This document shows, in pieces, positions 36,813-44,397 of a stretch of 51,191 bases of DNA. Within the stretch, counting starts at the first letter, position 1; every line of letters starts with the position of its first letter. The notes beneath the pieces were generated by a model, which was not told the DNA's origin, did no database searches, and saw only the letters and a program-made list of their open reading frames with translations. Source of the DNA: Bacteroides sp. GTDB lineage: Bacteria > Bacteroidota > Bacteroidia > Bacteroidales > SM23-62. The position numbers and the translations under genes are program-made. Location of the stretch: positions 1 through 51,191 of the forward strand of contig DRHS01000257.1 in the NCBI GenBank assembly GCA_011053095.1, given 5' to 3'.

Positions 36813-38756
36813 TCATTTTAAAACAACCCAGCCCCTGGCCTTGGAAATGGAGTTGATCAGGGTGGTGATGGTGATGTACTGTTGCATCAGGGGATTAACA
36901 GCTTCTATTTCCTTGTCTTTTTGCTGGACTTCACGGATCTGTTCTTCCTTCTCACGTTGGGCTATTTCCAAAATTTTCCGCTTGTATTCAATCAGCGCCT
37001 TGGGTACATTTTTTTTCAGCAGCATGTCTTCAGTCTCAACAGATAACCCTTTTCTTGAATGTACCTTGCTCAGACTGTAGGGAGAACTCAGCAGATCGAC
37101 AGCCAGCTGACTCACATTGGGATCTTCGTGGTTTACAAAATGCTTGATCTCAATTACTTCTCCGGTTTGCATAAGATTGTCAACTTCCTCGAACACCTTG
37201 CGATACAGCAGGTTTCGGAATTCAAGCTCGTCGTTCATAATCTCATTGATAATATACTCAGCCACCGATATGTATTCAACTCCGGCATGTTCGTCCTGTA
37301 TTTCAAACAGGCGCTCATTTCCATATTGAAGGAGAAAACGGATCAGTATTTTTTCCTGCTCTTCACTGTATACCTCATTTATGAAAGAGGGCAGCGGGGT
37401 TGACTGAATTTTAACTTCTTCCTGCCTGGTTTCTCTTTTGTATCTGTCCTCCGCCCTCTTTTTACGCAGTTTGTATACCTGGGAATACAATATCCGCTCC
37501 TCGGTATCAAGCATGCGGGAACATTCCTTGATAAAGACTGAACGGGTGATGGTGTCAGGTATCAGGGAGATGGACCCGATAATGTCATTAATCAGTCCGG
37601 CCTTCTTAACCGGGTCCTTCTCGGCCTCTTTAAGTAAGAGTTTTGTCTTGAAAGAGATGAAATCCGCTTCATTCTCTTTGATGTATTCTGTGAATTCAGT
37701 TGAACTGAGCTTTTTTGAGAAGGAGTCCGGATCCTCCCCTTCCGGGAGGGGAACCACACGAATGTTCAATCCTTCTTCAAGGATCATATCAATTCCCCTG
37801 AGAGAGGCCTTTATTCCGGCCTCATCGCCGTCATAGATTACGGTGATATTATTGGTAAAGCGTTTTATAAGCCGGATCTGATCGGAGCTCAGGGCTGTGC
37901 CCGATGAAGACACCACATTCTCTATTCCCGCCTGATGCAGTCCCATAACATCCGTATACCCTTCCACCAGGTAACACTTTTCCTTCTTTACGATCGCCTG
38001 CTTCGCCTGGAACAGTCCATAAAGAATCCTGCTTTTCTGATAGATTTCTGATTCAGGGGAATTCAGGTACTTGGCCATTTTGTCGGCCGACTTCAGTATC
38101 CTTCCTCCGAAACCGACCGGATTACCGCTCATCCCGTGGATTGGAAAAATGATCCGCTCGCGGAATCTGTCTGCACGGTAATTCTCCTTCTCGATTGTGA
38201 GTCCGCTCTTAACAAGGTATTCCAGCCTGTATCCTTCCTTAATAGCAGTCTGGGTGAGGGCATCCTTTTGCTCGGGACTATAGCCAAGCTCGAATTTGCG
38301 AATAATCTCTTCGGTAAATCCCCTTTCACGGAAATAAGCCATTCCCACGGATTGACCCTCAGGAGTATTCTGAAGAATGTTGCTGAAATACTTCTGCGCC
38401 CACTGTGTGAGGATAAGCAGGCTTTCCCGTTCATTGCGTTGCTGGACTTCCTCTGCGCTGGGCTCCTTTTCAAAAATCTCAATGTTGTACTTCTTGGCGA
38501 GGTAGCGCAGCGCCTCAGGATAAGTCAACCGCTCGTGCTCCATTAGAAATCCTACAGCAGAACCGCCCTTCCCCGAAGAAAAATCCTTATAAATACCCTT
38601 TGCCGGAGAGACGAAAAAGGAAGGAGTTTTCTCATTGGTAAAAGGACTCAGACCTTTATAGTTCTGCCCGGATTTTTTCAGGGTGACAAAATCTGAAATA
38701 ACCTCGACGATGTCAGCCGTATTGAAAATCCGGTCTATGGTCTCGCGATCGATCAT
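36813..38756 (-). CDS. dnaG: DNA primase, lacking the zinc-binding residues
   Basis: Replicative primase of 647 residues. The order is an N-terminal CHC2-type domain (1-100), the catalytic core (about 125-240), the TOPRIM domain (about 255-340: LVEGYTDVMGLHQAG and TVIYDGDEAGIKA) and a C-terminal DnaB-binding region. In the N-terminal domain the fold sequence is kept (GLSPFTNEKTPSFFVSPAKG), but the four zinc ligands of the normal Cys-His-Cys-Cys set are Ser37, Thr40, Asp58 and Ser61. The domain must therefore fold without zinc. The core and TOPRIM motifs are intact and there is no frameshift, so the gene should be functional. Confidence 0.93.
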   Translation of the reverse strand: MIDRETIDRIFNTADIVEVISDFVTLKKSGQNYKGLSPFTNEKTPSFFVSPAKGIYKDFSSGKGGSAVGFLMEHERLTYPEALRYLAKKYNIEIFEKEPSAEEVQQRNERESLLILTQWAQKYFSNILQNTPEGQSVGMAYFRERGFTEEIIRKFELGYSPEQKDALTQTAIKEGYRLEYLVKSGLTIEKENYRADRFRERIIFPIHGMSGNPVGFGGRILKSADKMAKYLNSPESEIYQKSRILYGLFQAKQAIVKKEKCYLVEGYTDVMGLHQAGIENVVSSSGTALSSDQIRLIKRFTNNITVIYDGDEAGIKASLRGIDMILEEGLNIRVVPLPEGEDPDSFSKKLSSTEFTEYIKENEADFISFKTKLLLKEAEKDPVKKAGLINDIIGSISLIPDTITRSVFIKECSRMLDTEERILYSQVYKLRKKRAEDRYKRETRQEEVKIQSTPLPSFINEVYSEEQEKILIRFLLQYGNERLFEIQDEHAGVEYISVAEYIINEIMNDELEFRNLLYRKVFEEVDNLMQTGEVIEIKHFVNHEDPNVSQLAVDLLSSPYSLSKVHSRKGLSVETEDMLLKKNVPKALIEYKRKILEIAQREKEEQIREVQQKDKEIEAVNPLMQQYITITTLINSISKARGWVVLK

Positions 38757-38790
38757 GATGCTAAATTACTAAAAGTCCCCGGTAAAAGAT

Positions 38791-38798
38791 TAAATTTG
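38791..38798 (+). promoter_or_regulatory. Bacteroidota -7 element upstream of the sirtuin gene
   Basis: TAAATTTG fits TAnnTTTG exactly and lies 28 bp before the sirtuin start, in the 70-bp divergent gap with dnaG. No convincing -33 box was seen. Confidence 0.35.
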
Positions 38799-38826
38799 TC
38801 TAAACCACTTTGCTTAAAATTCCATT

Positions 38827-39516
38827 ATGAAAAAACTGGTTGTACTAACCGGCTCCGGCATAAGCGCTGAAAGCGGGATCCGTACCTTCCGGGAAATGGG
38901 TGGGCTCTGGGAAGAATACGATGTGCACGAAGTCGCCAGTCCCCAGGGTTGGAACTCAGACATGGACCTTGTTCTTCGTTTCTACAATGAACGACGAAAA
39001 CAATTGCATGCATGTGAGCCGAACGATGGTCATCATACACTCGCCGAGCTTGAAAAGTATTTCGATGTCGAAATCATTACCCAGAACGTTGATAACCTGC
39101 ATGAAAGAGCAGGAAGCACAAAGATTCTCCACCTGCATGGCGAGTTGATCAAGGTAAGAAGTACCGGGAATCCAAACACTGTATTTGAACTTGATGGCTG
39201 GGAACTGAAACGGGGAGACACCTGTGATGAGGGTCATCAGCTTCGACCGCATATAGTCTGGTTCGGGGAGGCTGTCCCCCTGATTGAAGATGCCGCCCGG
39301 ATTGCAAGCCAGGCAGATGCTTTTGCTGTTATCGGTACATCGCTGGCGGTTTATCCTGCTGCGGGACTTGTAGATTATGCACCCTCAGATGTTCCAATCT
39401 ATCTTATCGACCCAAATGAAATTCCGGTTCCGATGCACCGGAATGTTGAACTTATTAAAGAGCCGGCAAGCAAGGGGGTTCCCATCCTGAAAGAGAAATT
39501 GCTGGAGCGATTTTGA
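38827..39516 (+). CDS. cobB: NAD-dependent protein deacylase (sirtuin, CobB/SIRT5-like)
   Basis: Sirtuin of 229 residues that removes acyl groups from protein lysines using NAD. The motifs are TGSGISAESGIRTFR (8-22), TQNVDNLH (85-92), catalytic His104 in LHLHGE, and IVWFGE. Tyr53 and Arg56 in FYNERR match the succinyl-lysine-binding pair of class III sirtuins, so it may prefer acidic acyl groups. The zinc module between 105 and 145 has only Cys133 where four Cys are usual, so the structural zinc seems to be absent. The gene is divergent from dnaG and ends just before the outer-membrane protein gene. Confidence 0.92.
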   Translation: MKKLVVLTGSGISAESGIRTFREMGGLWEEYDVHEVASPQGWNSDMDLVLRFYNERRKQLHACEPNDGHHTLAELEKYFDVEIITQNVDNLHERAGSTKILHLHGELIKVRSTGNPNTVFELDGWELKRGDTCDEGHQLRPHIVWFGEAVPLIEDAARIASQADAFAVIGTSLAVYPAAGLVDYAPSDVPIYLIDPNEIPVPMHRNVELIKEPASKGVPILKEKLLERF

Positions 39517-39533
39517 AAAACTATATTTACGAC

Positions 39534-40139
39534 ATGAAGCATTTATTTTTCATTATCCTTTTTACCGGGATTGCCACCTGCGCAAATTCACAAGACTTCG
39601 AAGGTGGTGCTTTTGTGGGTTTAACCGCCAACCAGATCGATGGTGATGCATACAGCGGATTCAAAAAAGTTGGATTACAGGGAGGTGGATGGATACGTCG
39701 TATGTTCACCTATACTATCGGGGGACAAATGGAGCTCAGATACATTCAGAAAGGTGCCCTTCACACCCCAACAGCTAATGATCCCGTCTACCATAAAACT
39801 ACACTCCACTTTATTGATATCCCCCTGATGGCACAATATCATTATAATCAGGAGGTGATACTGGAACTCGGAATTAGTCCCGATATCCTTATCAATGCAA
39901 AGCAGGAAGATGAAAACGGTGCCATTCCCATTCAGGATCCTCCGTATAACCGCCTGTCAATGAGTGCCATTGTAGGTGTGGGTTACCGCTTCTTTGAGGT
40001 TATGCAGGTCCACTTCCGGTTCAATTATTCCATCGTCCCAATACGGCCCCATCCCAGTGGACAAACCTATCAGTTGAACAAGGGACACTACAGCAACAGC
40101 CTGACAATAGCTCTTTATTACGAGATTGGTAACAACTAA
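39534..40139 (+). CDS. Small outer-membrane beta-barrel protein (PorT-like)
   Basis: Exported protein of 201 residues. The start at 39534 gives a clean signal peptide (MKHLFFIILFTGIATCANSQ); the frame runs upstream to overlap the sirtuin stop. Alternating hydrophobic strands such as GGQMELRYIQKGA, HYNQEVILELGISPDILI and VMQVHFRFNYSIVPI indicate an eight- to ten-strand barrel of the Bacteroidota OMP_b-brl_2/PorT-like type. The function is unknown. A bidirectional terminator follows 20 bp after the stop. Confidence 0.8.
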   Translation: MKHLFFIILFTGIATCANSQDFEGGAFVGLTANQIDGDAYSGFKKVGLQGGGWIRRMFTYTIGGQMELRYIQKGALHTPTANDPVYHKTTLHFIDIPLMAQYHYNQEVILELGISPDILINAKQEDENGAIPIQDPPYNRLSMSAIVGVGYRFFEVMQVHFRFNYSIVPIRPHPSGQTYQLNKGHYSNSLTIALYYEIGNN

Positions 40140-40158
40140 CCTGAGTCTTCCTGACAAC

Positions 40159-40189
40159 AAAAAAAAGCGCCCTTCCGAGCGCATTTTTT
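40159..40189. terminator. Bidirectional rho-independent terminator
   Basis: The stem-loop GCGCCCTTCCGAGCGC (40167-40182) is flanked by an A-run on the left and a T-run on the right, so it can end both the OMP transcript (plus) and the tRNA transcript (minus). The stem has 6 pairs, one of them G-T in the minus reading. Confidence 0.75.
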
Positions 40190-40219
40190 AAAAATCAACT
40201 GTTCTATAAAACCTTTTAG

Positions 40220-40327
40220 CTGTAGGGGAAGGATTCGAACCTTCACGGAGTGGTTAGTCTTTGAGATTTTTCCCTTTCTCTCCGCCCCCGAGACAGGAGG
40301 GTGTGTCTGCCGTTTCACCACCCTACA
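40220..40327 (-). tRNA. tRNA with anticodon GUC and a long (40-nt) variable arm
   Basis: The 108-nt sequence folds as a tRNA. Acceptor TGTAGGG pairs with CCCTACA over 7 bp, followed by discriminator G. The D-arm is GTG/CAC with a GG-containing loop; T8 and A14 are in place. The anticodon stem CCCTC/GGGGG (one T-G pair) closes the loop CTGTCTC with U33 and anticodon GTC at 40292-40294. The T-arm GAAGG-TTCGAAT-CCTTC is canonical. The variable region has 40 nt with an outer CGGAG/CTCCG stem. GUC would read Asp codons, yet tRNA-Asp has a short variable loop, and the D-arm looks Leu-like. Identity is therefore unclear. CCA is not encoded. A -7 box lies just upstream and a terminator downstream. 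Confidence 0.8.
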
Positions 40328-40350
40328 GTATTTGTGCCTTGATGACATTA

Positions 40351-40358
40351 CAAATATA
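40351..40358 (-). promoter_or_regulatory. Bacteroidota -7 promoter element for the tRNA gene
   Basis: TATATTTG on the minus strand is a perfect TAnnTTTG match, with its 3' end 23 bp before the first tRNA base. It is the same octamer as at the TetR promoter. It suggests that the tRNA gene is expressed. Confidence 0.45.
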
Positions 40359-40437
40359 AGCAGAATGCTGTTTTCTTATCATATTCGCAATATTATTTGA
40401 ATATTATTGTTATTTTCGTAATGTATTACACTATTCT

Positions 40438-40452
40438 TTGAATTTAATTCAA
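40438..40452. promoter_or_regulatory. Perfect palindrome before the Lrp/AsnC gene, possible autoregulatory site
   Basis: TTGAATTTAATTCAA is a perfect 15-bp palindrome ending 15 bp upstream of the chosen ATG. Lrp/AsnC proteins usually bind AT-rich palindromes of about this size near their own promoters. The surrounding 60 bp are very AT-rich, with repeated AATATTA, so chance is possible. Confidence 0.35.
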
Positions 40453-40467
40453 TATTATCTTGAATAT

Positions 40468-40935
40468 ATGGCGAAAATTTACGATATCGATAAACTGGAC
40501 AGGGAGATACTCGGAATCCTTATGAAAGATGCTAAGGTTCCCTATACGGATATTGCAAAAAGACTTGTTGTATCCGCCGGAACCATACATGTCAGAATGA
40601 AACGACTGGAGCGCCTGGGGATTGTAAAGGGGGCTACCCTGATACTCGATCCTGCACGTATCGGATACGACATGACGGCATTTGTGGGGATATACCTGGT
40701 CAAGGGATCCGCCTATAGCGAGGTCGTCAAGGAGATGGAAGCAATCCCCCAGATCATTGAGGCTTATTTTACAACCGGTGAGTACAGCATCTTCGCAAAA
40801 GTGGTTTGTAAAAACACCGAACACCTCAGGGAGGTAATTAACGACAAGCTGCAACCCATAAACGGTATATCCCGCACAGAAACCATTATTTCCCTTGGAG
40901 AAAGCATCAAAAAGCAGGTGCCTATAGAGCTTTGA
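40468..40935 (+). CDS. Lrp/AsnC-family transcriptional regulator
   Basis: Regulator of 155 residues with an N-terminal helix-turn-helix (about 8-55: LDREILGILMKDAKVPYTDIAKRL and VSAGTIHVRMKRLE) and a C-terminal RAM ligand-binding domain (about 70-150: VGIYLVKGSAYSEVVKEM, AYFTTGEYSIFAKV). The start at 40468 (MAKIYDIDKLD) fits the family length; a TTG at 40438 is further upstream but lies inside a palindrome that may be the operator. No amino-acid metabolism gene lies next to it, so it may be a global or self-controlled regulator. Confidence 0.92.
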   Translation: MAKIYDIDKLDREILGILMKDAKVPYTDIAKRLVVSAGTIHVRMKRLERLGIVKGATLILDPARIGYDMTAFVGIYLVKGSAYSEVVKEMEAIPQIIEAYFTTGEYSIFAKVVCKNTEHLREVINDKLQPINGISRTETIISLGESIKKQVPIEL

Positions 40936-40971
40936 TTTTTGTATTTTAGCAATAGAGTAGAATCACACATT

Positions 40972-41200
40972 ATGCTATTAAATTATCTGAAGGTCTTTCT
41001 TCGCCTGTTTGCCAGAAACCGGGTTTTTACGCTTATTAATTTTACTGGGACTCTCGACCGGTATAGTATGTTTTGTGATGATCCGGCTTTATGTGTTAAT
41101 TTCATTAGTTTTGGTTTTGATTATCTGTATTGGTACAATCCTGATTCAGACACTAAGAACAGCAAGGACGAACCCGGTAAATGCATTGAGATATGAATAA
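40972..41200 (+). pseudogene. Remnant of a MacB/FtsX-like ABC transporter permease
   Basis: The start encodes MLLNYLKVFLRLFARNRVFTLIN, the typical first helix of large FtsX/MacB-type permeases of Bacteroidota (about 800 residues). The reading then shifts frame into LGLSTGIVCFVMIRLYVL, which is the rest of the first helix, and runs straight into LVLVLIICIGTIL and then TARTNPVNALRYE before the stop; NPVNALRYE is the usual C-terminus. All of the middle is missing and at least one frameshift is present. It is thus a deleted and shifted gene, not a small functional protein. Its end overlaps the start of the next gene by a few bases. Confidence 0.8.
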
Positions 41201-41678
41201 ATGGTTCAAAGAAATTGAGGATCTGCTTCGCAACGGGGTGAGCGAAGAAACCCATCTGTTTGCTAACAAATACGCCATCAGGGCAAGGGGATTTATTGAC
41301 AAAGCCATGAAAGGCATTGACAAGGAGGCAGGGGAAACCCGCGAGATGGCAAGCTCATTTTTCCGTCTTCTGGAACACAAACTTGACCTGAATGAGCGAT
41401 CGGATCCACCAACCAAAGAAGAAGTAAAAGCAGCCGTCGAGCAACTGAAGGATGTGGGACGATATTCCGTTTTTATTACGGCAGTGGTACTGCCCGGTGG
41501 AGTAGTCTCCCTGGTCGGACTCGAGATGCTTGCACGTAATTACGGCATTAAATTTAGTTTCATACCCTCTGCATTCCGGAAAGAAAACAAGACGGAAGAG
41601 AAAGATCCGAAGATTACTTCAATAGAGCTTCCCGAAGACAGATTCCGGGAAAAAGATAATGAAGGTTACAGAGAATAA
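41193..41678 (+). CDS. Hypothetical protein with one hydrophobic segment
   Basis: Protein of 161 residues I do not recognise with certainty. The N-terminal 85 residues are charged and probably helical. One hydrophobic stretch follows (about 90-115, YSVFITAVVLPGGVVSLVGL), then a very acidic/basic hydrophilic tail. The segment LKDVGRYSVFITAVVLPGG weakly recalls LETM1-like membrane proteins of Bacteroidota, but this is not secure. The ATG overlaps the stop of the ABC-permease remnant. Confidence 0.6.
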   Translation: MNKWFKEIEDLLRNGVSEETHLFANKYAIRARGFIDKAMKGIDKEAGETREMASSFFRLLEHKLDLNERSDPPTKEEVKAAVEQLKDVGRYSVFITAVVLPGGVVSLVGLEMLARNYGIKFSFIPSAFRKENKTEEKDPKITSIELPEDRFREKDNEGYRE

Positions 41679-41747
41679 TACAATCACAATGATAAATATG
41701 TAACTTGTTGCAGATATTTACGTTTAAAGGATTAACTTCTTGTAATC

Positions 41748-42677
41748 ATGAAACAATGCATTTATATTCTGCTGCTTCTCCCTTTAATATTCTCATCCTG
41801 TGAAGATAAGAACGAGGAGCCCCTTCCCAAAGATCCGAATACTGCTGAGGCAGTTACAGTCGACCGATTCAGTGATGAGGCTGCAGTACTGATGAAACGG
41901 AGCGCCAACACTTCTCTTCCCGGGGCCAATGAACCGGTAAATTTTGACACTGAAGGTTTTCTTACAACATCCTTTGGTCCCGAAGGCCAGGTAGTGCAAT
42001 ACTACAATTTTGATGTTCAGCCGACCACTCCGGCACCAATATATGTTCTTTTCAAAGAAGGTGAGGATACTCCGGTCGGGGGACAGTTAAATATCATTGA
42101 TGTCATTCCCGGCGATGAAGGCTATAATGATTTCTGGCAGGTATATAAGGTTACGGTTCCAGCAGATTATCAGGCCAATGTAATAACCAGTTATTCGGAT
42201 GTGTATGATTCGGGCTATGGTATTGAAAAAACAATGACCCTTGTGAACTGCCCTGTGGTCTCCGAAGGAAGCACTGCCAGTAAGAGGCTGGGAGATGAAT
42301 CAAATGCCATTCAGCGTGGATGGTACAAGGATAAGATTGCATATTATTTTGCCTTCGAGGAGAAAGCCCTTACTGTTACCCCGGCAGGAACTGTACCATT
42401 ATCACCCATCTATGTCACTTTTAATAAAAATCCAGATCCGATGGACCCGACCAGCGGTCCACCTTCAGGTTTTGTAACCGAACCCGAATCAGAACAAACC
42501 CATAATGTAATTGAGACCATCCCTTCAGACGATGATTATTCTCCTCTGTGGGTTGTCTATGTGTATGATAATGCTGATTTTGATAATGTCAGTGATCTTG
42601 TTTCCGCCAAGGCTGCAACCATTCTGATACAGGCTGCTATGAATGTAAACTGTCCTACGGTATACGTAGAACAATAA
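41748..42677 (+). CDS. Lipoprotein with two copies of an unrecognised domain
   Basis: Exported lipoprotein of 309 residues: the signal peptide ends in lipobox IFSSC with Cys18, followed by an acidic linker (CEDKNEEPLPKDPN). Two related units are visible, about 83-171 and 198-306. Both have a YY-F strand, PIYV-F, then IDVIPGDEGYNDFWQVYKV (first) or IETIPSDDDYSPLWVVYVY (second), and end in VNCPVV or VNCPTV with Cys168 and Cys302. The second unit has a Pro-rich insertion. I know no function for this domain. It stands alone between a hypothetical gene and purF. Confidence 0.75.
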   Translation: MKQCIYILLLLPLIFSSCEDKNEEPLPKDPNTAEAVTVDRFSDEAAVLMKRSANTSLPGANEPVNFDTEGFLTTSFGPEGQVVQYYNFDVQPTTPAPIYVLFKEGEDTPVGGQLNIIDVIPGDEGYNDFWQVYKVTVPADYQANVITSYSDVYDSGYGIEKTMTLVNCPVVSEGSTASKRLGDESNAIQRGWYKDKIAYYFAFEEKALTVTPAGTVPLSPIYVTFNKNPDPMDPTSGPPSGFVTEPESEQTHNVIETIPSDDDYSPLWVVYVYDNADFDNVSDLVSAKAATILIQAAMNVNCPTVYVEQ

Positions 42678-42842
42678 ATCCTTATTTCTGTCACCTGAAA
42701 TATAATCCAGGCACCTGAATCCCGACCTAAATTTTCGTTCGGTATATAGAATATCTCTAAATATTGTCCCCCCAGTATCTGGAGAAATAATATTTCCTAC
42801 TTTGGGATTGATTTCCAGCCCTAACCTAATACACCTTCCCAG

Positions 42843-44246
42843 ATGAGCGGATTTTTCGGTGTAGTCTCCAAGAAAAGGTGCGTTTCTGATGTATTCTTTG
42901 GAACCGACTACAACTCCCACCTTGGTACAAAACGTGCCGGTATGGTATTTTACAGTACACGTGAAGGATTCCGGAGGAGCATTCACAATATTGAAAGTTC
43001 CTATTTCAGGTCCAAATTTGAAGCGGAATTGCCTGGTTTTCGTGGCAGAATGGGACTCGGGGTAATCTCCGATACCGATCCCCAACCAATCTTGTTTAAT
43101 TCCCATATGGGACGGTTTGCTATCACTACCGTGAGCAGACTGGTTAACATTGACGAGCTTGAAAAGCACTTTCTAGGCAACAAAAATCATTTTACCGAGA
43201 ATTTCGAGGGAAATGTGAATCCCACTGAAGTAGTTGCCAATCTTATCTGTGAGGAAGATGATTTTGTCTCAGGAATAAAAAATGTCTTTCAGAAAGTAAA
43301 AGGTTCCTGTTCAATGATGATTCTCACCCCAAACGGAATTCTTGCAGCACGTGATAAACTCGGACGTACCACCATAATGCTGGGTAAAAAAGACGGGGCC
43401 TATGCAGTTGCATCCGAAACCTCGTCGTTTCCCAACTGTGGGTATGAGATTGAGCATTACCTGGGTCCCGGAGAGATCGTCAAGGTAACTGCCGACGGAT
43501 ATGAGATATTAAAGCCCCAGGAAGAAAAAATGCAGGTCTGCTCATTTCTCTGGGTTTATTACGGATATCCCACCTCCTATTATGAAGGCATTAATGTAGA
43601 TGAAACCAGATATCGCTGTGGAGCCTGTCTTGCCAGAAGAGACAATGTGGATGTTGATTTTGTATCCGGCATACCTGATTCGGGTGTCGGACATGCCTAT
43701 GGTTATGGAAACGAAAAAGGCATCCCGTATAAAAGGCCATATACCAAATATACCCCTACATGGCCAAGAAGCTTCATGCCCCAGAACCAGGAGACCAGAG
43801 ACCTGGTGGCTAAAATGAAACTGATCCCGAACAGGGCAGTTATTGAAGGACAGAAGATGGTGTTGTTAGATGATTCAATTGTTCGGGGCACTCAACTAAG
43901 AGACAATACGGTAGATCTTCGGAATGCCGGTGCAAAGGAGATACATATGCGCATCGCCTGTCCCCCACTCACCTACTCCTGCGACTTTCTGAATTTTTCT
44001 CAGTCCCGTTCCACCCTCGAGCTGGCCAGCCGTAAGGCCATAAAACAGATTGAGGGAGATGAAAAGGACCTGGTGGAATATGCTGATCAGACATCGGATA
44101 AATACAGGGCCATGGTCGAGCAGATTGCAAAAGATCTTGGGATTGATTCACTGATGTACCAGAACCTTGGTGATCTTGTAGAAGCCATTGGATTGCCTAA
44201 GGAAAGGCTTTGCACACACTGCTGGGACGGATCCAGCTATTTTTAA
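42843..44246 (+). CDS. purF: Amidophosphoribosyltransferase (PurF) homologue without the glutaminase cysteine
   Basis: PurF-family protein of 467 residues. The N-terminal Ntn-type glutaminase half starts MSGFFGVVS, so residue 2, normally the catalytic Cys exposed after Met removal, is Ser. The phosphoribosyltransferase half is normal, with VLLDDSIVRGTQLRD at about residues 340-354, PDSGVGHAYGYGNEKGIP and YTPTWPRSFMP. The C-terminus has CTHCWDG. From memory, other Bacteroidota have a PurF homologue starting M-G/S-G-F-F-G, so this may be a lineage-wide form. It might use free ammonia, a separate glutaminase, or another amine donor. Its role in purine synthesis is therefore inferred. No other purine gene is nearby. 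Confidence 0.85.
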   Translation: MSGFFGVVSKKRCVSDVFFGTDYNSHLGTKRAGMVFYSTREGFRRSIHNIESSYFRSKFEAELPGFRGRMGLGVISDTDPQPILFNSHMGRFAITTVSRLVNIDELEKHFLGNKNHFTENFEGNVNPTEVVANLICEEDDFVSGIKNVFQKVKGSCSMMILTPNGILAARDKLGRTTIMLGKKDGAYAVASETSSFPNCGYEIEHYLGPGEIVKVTADGYEILKPQEEKMQVCSFLWVYYGYPTSYYEGINVDETRYRCGACLARRDNVDVDFVSGIPDSGVGHAYGYGNEKGIPYKRPYTKYTPTWPRSFMPQNQETRDLVAKMKLIPNRAVIEGQKMVLLDDSIVRGTQLRDNTVDLRNAGAKEIHMRIACPPLTYSCDFLNFSQSRSTLELASRKAIKQIEGDEKDLVEYADQTSDKYRAMVEQIAKDLGIDSLMYQNLGDLVEAIGLPKERLCTHCWDGSSYF

Positions 44247-44397
44247 TATTCCTGAGCTGAATTCCTGGTCTGGTTCGAGTTTGGACATTAGGCCGACTCT
44301 GTTTCAGAATAAAGCGGAGGAGGGGGTTGCTCCCAGAGAGGACCTGTATTTGTCTTTGTTAGACTGAATTAGTATTTTCACAAGGTCTGAAGAAACC

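Noticed and set aside
40220-40327. Interpretation as selenocysteine tRNA
   Set aside because: The anticodon is GUC, not UCA, and the acceptor is a standard 7 bp. No selA/selB is in the window.
41009-41200. A small 63-residue membrane protein
   Set aside because: Its two halves match the N- and C-terminal helices of a large ABC permease, so it is a deletion remnant.
42525-43169. A 214-residue open frame on the minus strand across the end of the lipoprotein gene and the start of purF
   Set aside because: It is antisense to two well-supported genes, has no recognisable domain and mixes two unrelated coding regions.
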